Positions 62,801 through 64,000 of a stretch of DNA of 64,000 bases are shown one piece after another. Location of the stretch: the NCBI GenBank assembly GCA_009829735.1, contig CM020620.1:6960545-7024544 (forward strand). The letters are read 5' to 3'. Made by a program: the position numbers and the translations under genes. Numbering within the stretch: position 1 is the stretch's first letter; the number at the start of each line of letters is the position of its first letter. The notes beneath the pieces were generated by a model. The model ran no database searches and was not told the origin of the DNA. It saw nothing but the letters and a program-made list of their open reading frames with translations. The DNA is from Pyropia yezoensis. Lineage: Eukaryota; Rhodophyta; Bangiophyceae; Bangiales; Bangiaceae.

Positions 62801-63828
62801 TGACCTATCTCCACTCGCGGGGGCTCCTCCACCGGGACCTGAAGGTATGTTGTGTGGAGGGGGAGTCATCTCTTGAGGGTGTGGTGCTGAGTGTGTTGAC
62901 ACGCTTCGGTGGTACTGGTGCCAGGAAGCGTTGGCGATGCTTGTGTATGAACGCCTCTTGCAGGCCATACTTGCTTGTCATCGACACACGTACCGGAGTG
63001 GCTTCTGGCGGCTTTTGACCACGGCTGATACCGAGTTTGCGTGACGAGACCGACTGGGTGGGACTAACCAGTTTTGGTTGCCTGCGCATTCTCGCGTGCA
63101 CATTTTTGGTCGATGTGTTTCGTGCAACTGTTCAATCTCTCTGTGCGGCTTTCCGTGTTGACCACTGTTGTTTCCCGCAGAGCTCCAACCTTTTGTTGGA
63201 CAAGGACTTCAATGTGAAGGTGGCGGATTTTGGTCTCACACGCATCGTGTCGTCGCCGACGGCAGCGCCCATGACGGGTCAGTGTGGCACTTTCCAGGTA
63301 CGTGATATGCAAACAGGTGGGCGTTTTATTCCTCGTATTCTGCATCCGTTGGGCGTGTCTGCATGTTTGCTTTGAGCTGGCTGTGCTTGGCGTTTTGTCC
63401 TTTCGGATGACGCTTGCCATGGTGGTGTCTGACGTATTCGTGCACGCCTTTCTGGTTTCCCACACGTCACTGGGTTGGTCGGTGAATGGTCATACGGCAC
63501 CACGCTACCTCACGCTGTTCTTTTCCGACCGACCCGACAGTACATGGCTCCAGAGGTGCTTGCCAACCGCCCCTACACGGAAAAGGCCGACGTCTTTTCG
63601 TTTGGCATTCTTCTGTGGGAGATGGTGGCACGCAAGCTCCCCTTTTTTGGCATGGCCCCCATGCAGGTGGGACTGGCGGTGGTCAACACGGGGCTGCGGC
63701 CGCCGATTCCTCGCGACTGCCCGCGGCCGCTGGCCATCCTCATGCGCCGCTGCTGGGAGCAAGACTTTCGTCACCGACCGTCGTTCAAGGAGGCGGGCAA
63801 AGCGTTGCGGGCCATGCCCAGTCACTGA
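59821..63828 (+). CDS. Pseudokinase-like N terminus plus C-terminal TKL/Raf-like protein kinase
   Basis: Three exons (59821-62844, 63181-63297, 63541-63828) encode 1142 residues; both introns are phase 0 (AAG|GTATGT...CGCAG and CAG|GTACGT...GACAG). The ATG at 59821 follows a C/T leader. Residues about 70-200 keep a kinase C-lobe outline (HGNIRQGSVVW at 149, LGGFGVDR at 173, ADDVYALGVVLHAWL), but HRD is HGN and DFG is GFG, so this is probably a pseudokinase. Residues about 325-480 (LTAAVREATSGEPSAP ... PLVAFRSASLLAAMLAAAPAG) weakly resemble an ANTH/ENTH helical domain. 720-860 is Ser- and Arg-rich. The C-terminal kinase is complete: GSGGFG at 891-896, K911, HRDLK at 1004-1008, N1011, DFG at 1024-1026 and APE after Y1048. 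The loop TGQCGTFQYMAPE and LKSSNLLLD fit the TKL/Raf-like group. It likely phosphorylates Ser/Thr. Confidence 0.9.
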
Positions 63829-64000
63829 GGTGGAGGATGCAGCTCACGCTTTTTTACAGGACCAGCAGGAGAGTGGCTGGGACAGGAGGTTTTGTGGTGC
63901 AGGGGTTGTCCTGGCGGGATGGTCCGACGCGTCACGCAGGGGCGGAGGTGGATCTGGTCGCACCTGTTCTGTACGTTCATCACTGTTCCCTGTACACACA
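63829..64000. other. 3' region of the kinase gene
   Basis: No gene. CTGTACGTTC and CTGTACACACA near the right edge resemble the GTAC-type strings seen elsewhere. Confidence 0.4.

Noticed and set aside
1-64000. tRNA, rRNA, CRISPR arrays, prokaryotic operons
   Set aside because: No cloverleaf with A/B boxes, no rRNA-like blocks, no spacer-repeat array, and clear spliceosomal introns.

Overview
The window is eukaryotic nuclear DNA: very GC-rich, with spliceosomal GT-AG introns, Ala/Gly/Pro-rich proteins, long G or C runs and GCN/GGN microsatellites. Predicted proteins include a plastid-transit-like N terminus, a FkbM methyltransferase, a Golgi-type carbohydrate sulfotransferase, profilin and long disordered SANT-domain proteins. 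Together this suggests a photosynthetic protist, and my best guess is a bangiophyte red alga (Porphyra/Pyropia-like). That guess is inference; no rRNA, tRNA or organelle marker is present to prove it. I see no CRISPR array, prokaryotic operon or intact autonomous transposon.

Layout. 1-1135 (-): 5' part of an unrecognised gene running off the left edge. 3991-5112 (+) FkbM methyltransferase and 7167-8582 (+) sulfotransferase form a tandem pair that could act on one sulfated, methylated wall polysaccharide. 9434-10768 (-): CRAL-TRIO lipid-transfer protein. 10.8-15.9 kb: repeat-rich gap with a fold-back element, a longer TIR-bounded element, trinucleotide tracts and one unusual AT-richer ORF. 15975-20090 (+): SANT/Myb-like protein. 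21159-35780 (-): giant NCoR/SMRT-like SANT corepressor candidate with a huge disordered N-terminal region. 37095-38524 (+): three-exon profilin. 39921-41453 (-): signal-peptide-peptidase-type protease, possibly plastid-targeted. 41895-46190 (-): EDC4-like WD40 protein with a 171-bp tandem repeat. 50213-51544 (-): TMEM53/DUF829 hydrolase-like protein. 54114-55415 (-): leucine-rich-repeat protein. 56850-58277 (+): Ala-rich multipass membrane protein. 59821-63828 (+): three-exon protein with a pseudokinase-like N terminus and a complete C-terminal TKL/Raf-like kinase.

Genome-wide habits visible here: almost every start codon follows a C/T-rich leader on the sense strand; intergenic spacers carry AT-richer islands; and a GTAC-rich palindromic motif recurs in spacers. 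Apart from the methyltransferase/sulfotransferase pair, neighbouring genes have unrelated predicted roles, as is usual for a eukaryotic nuclear genome.
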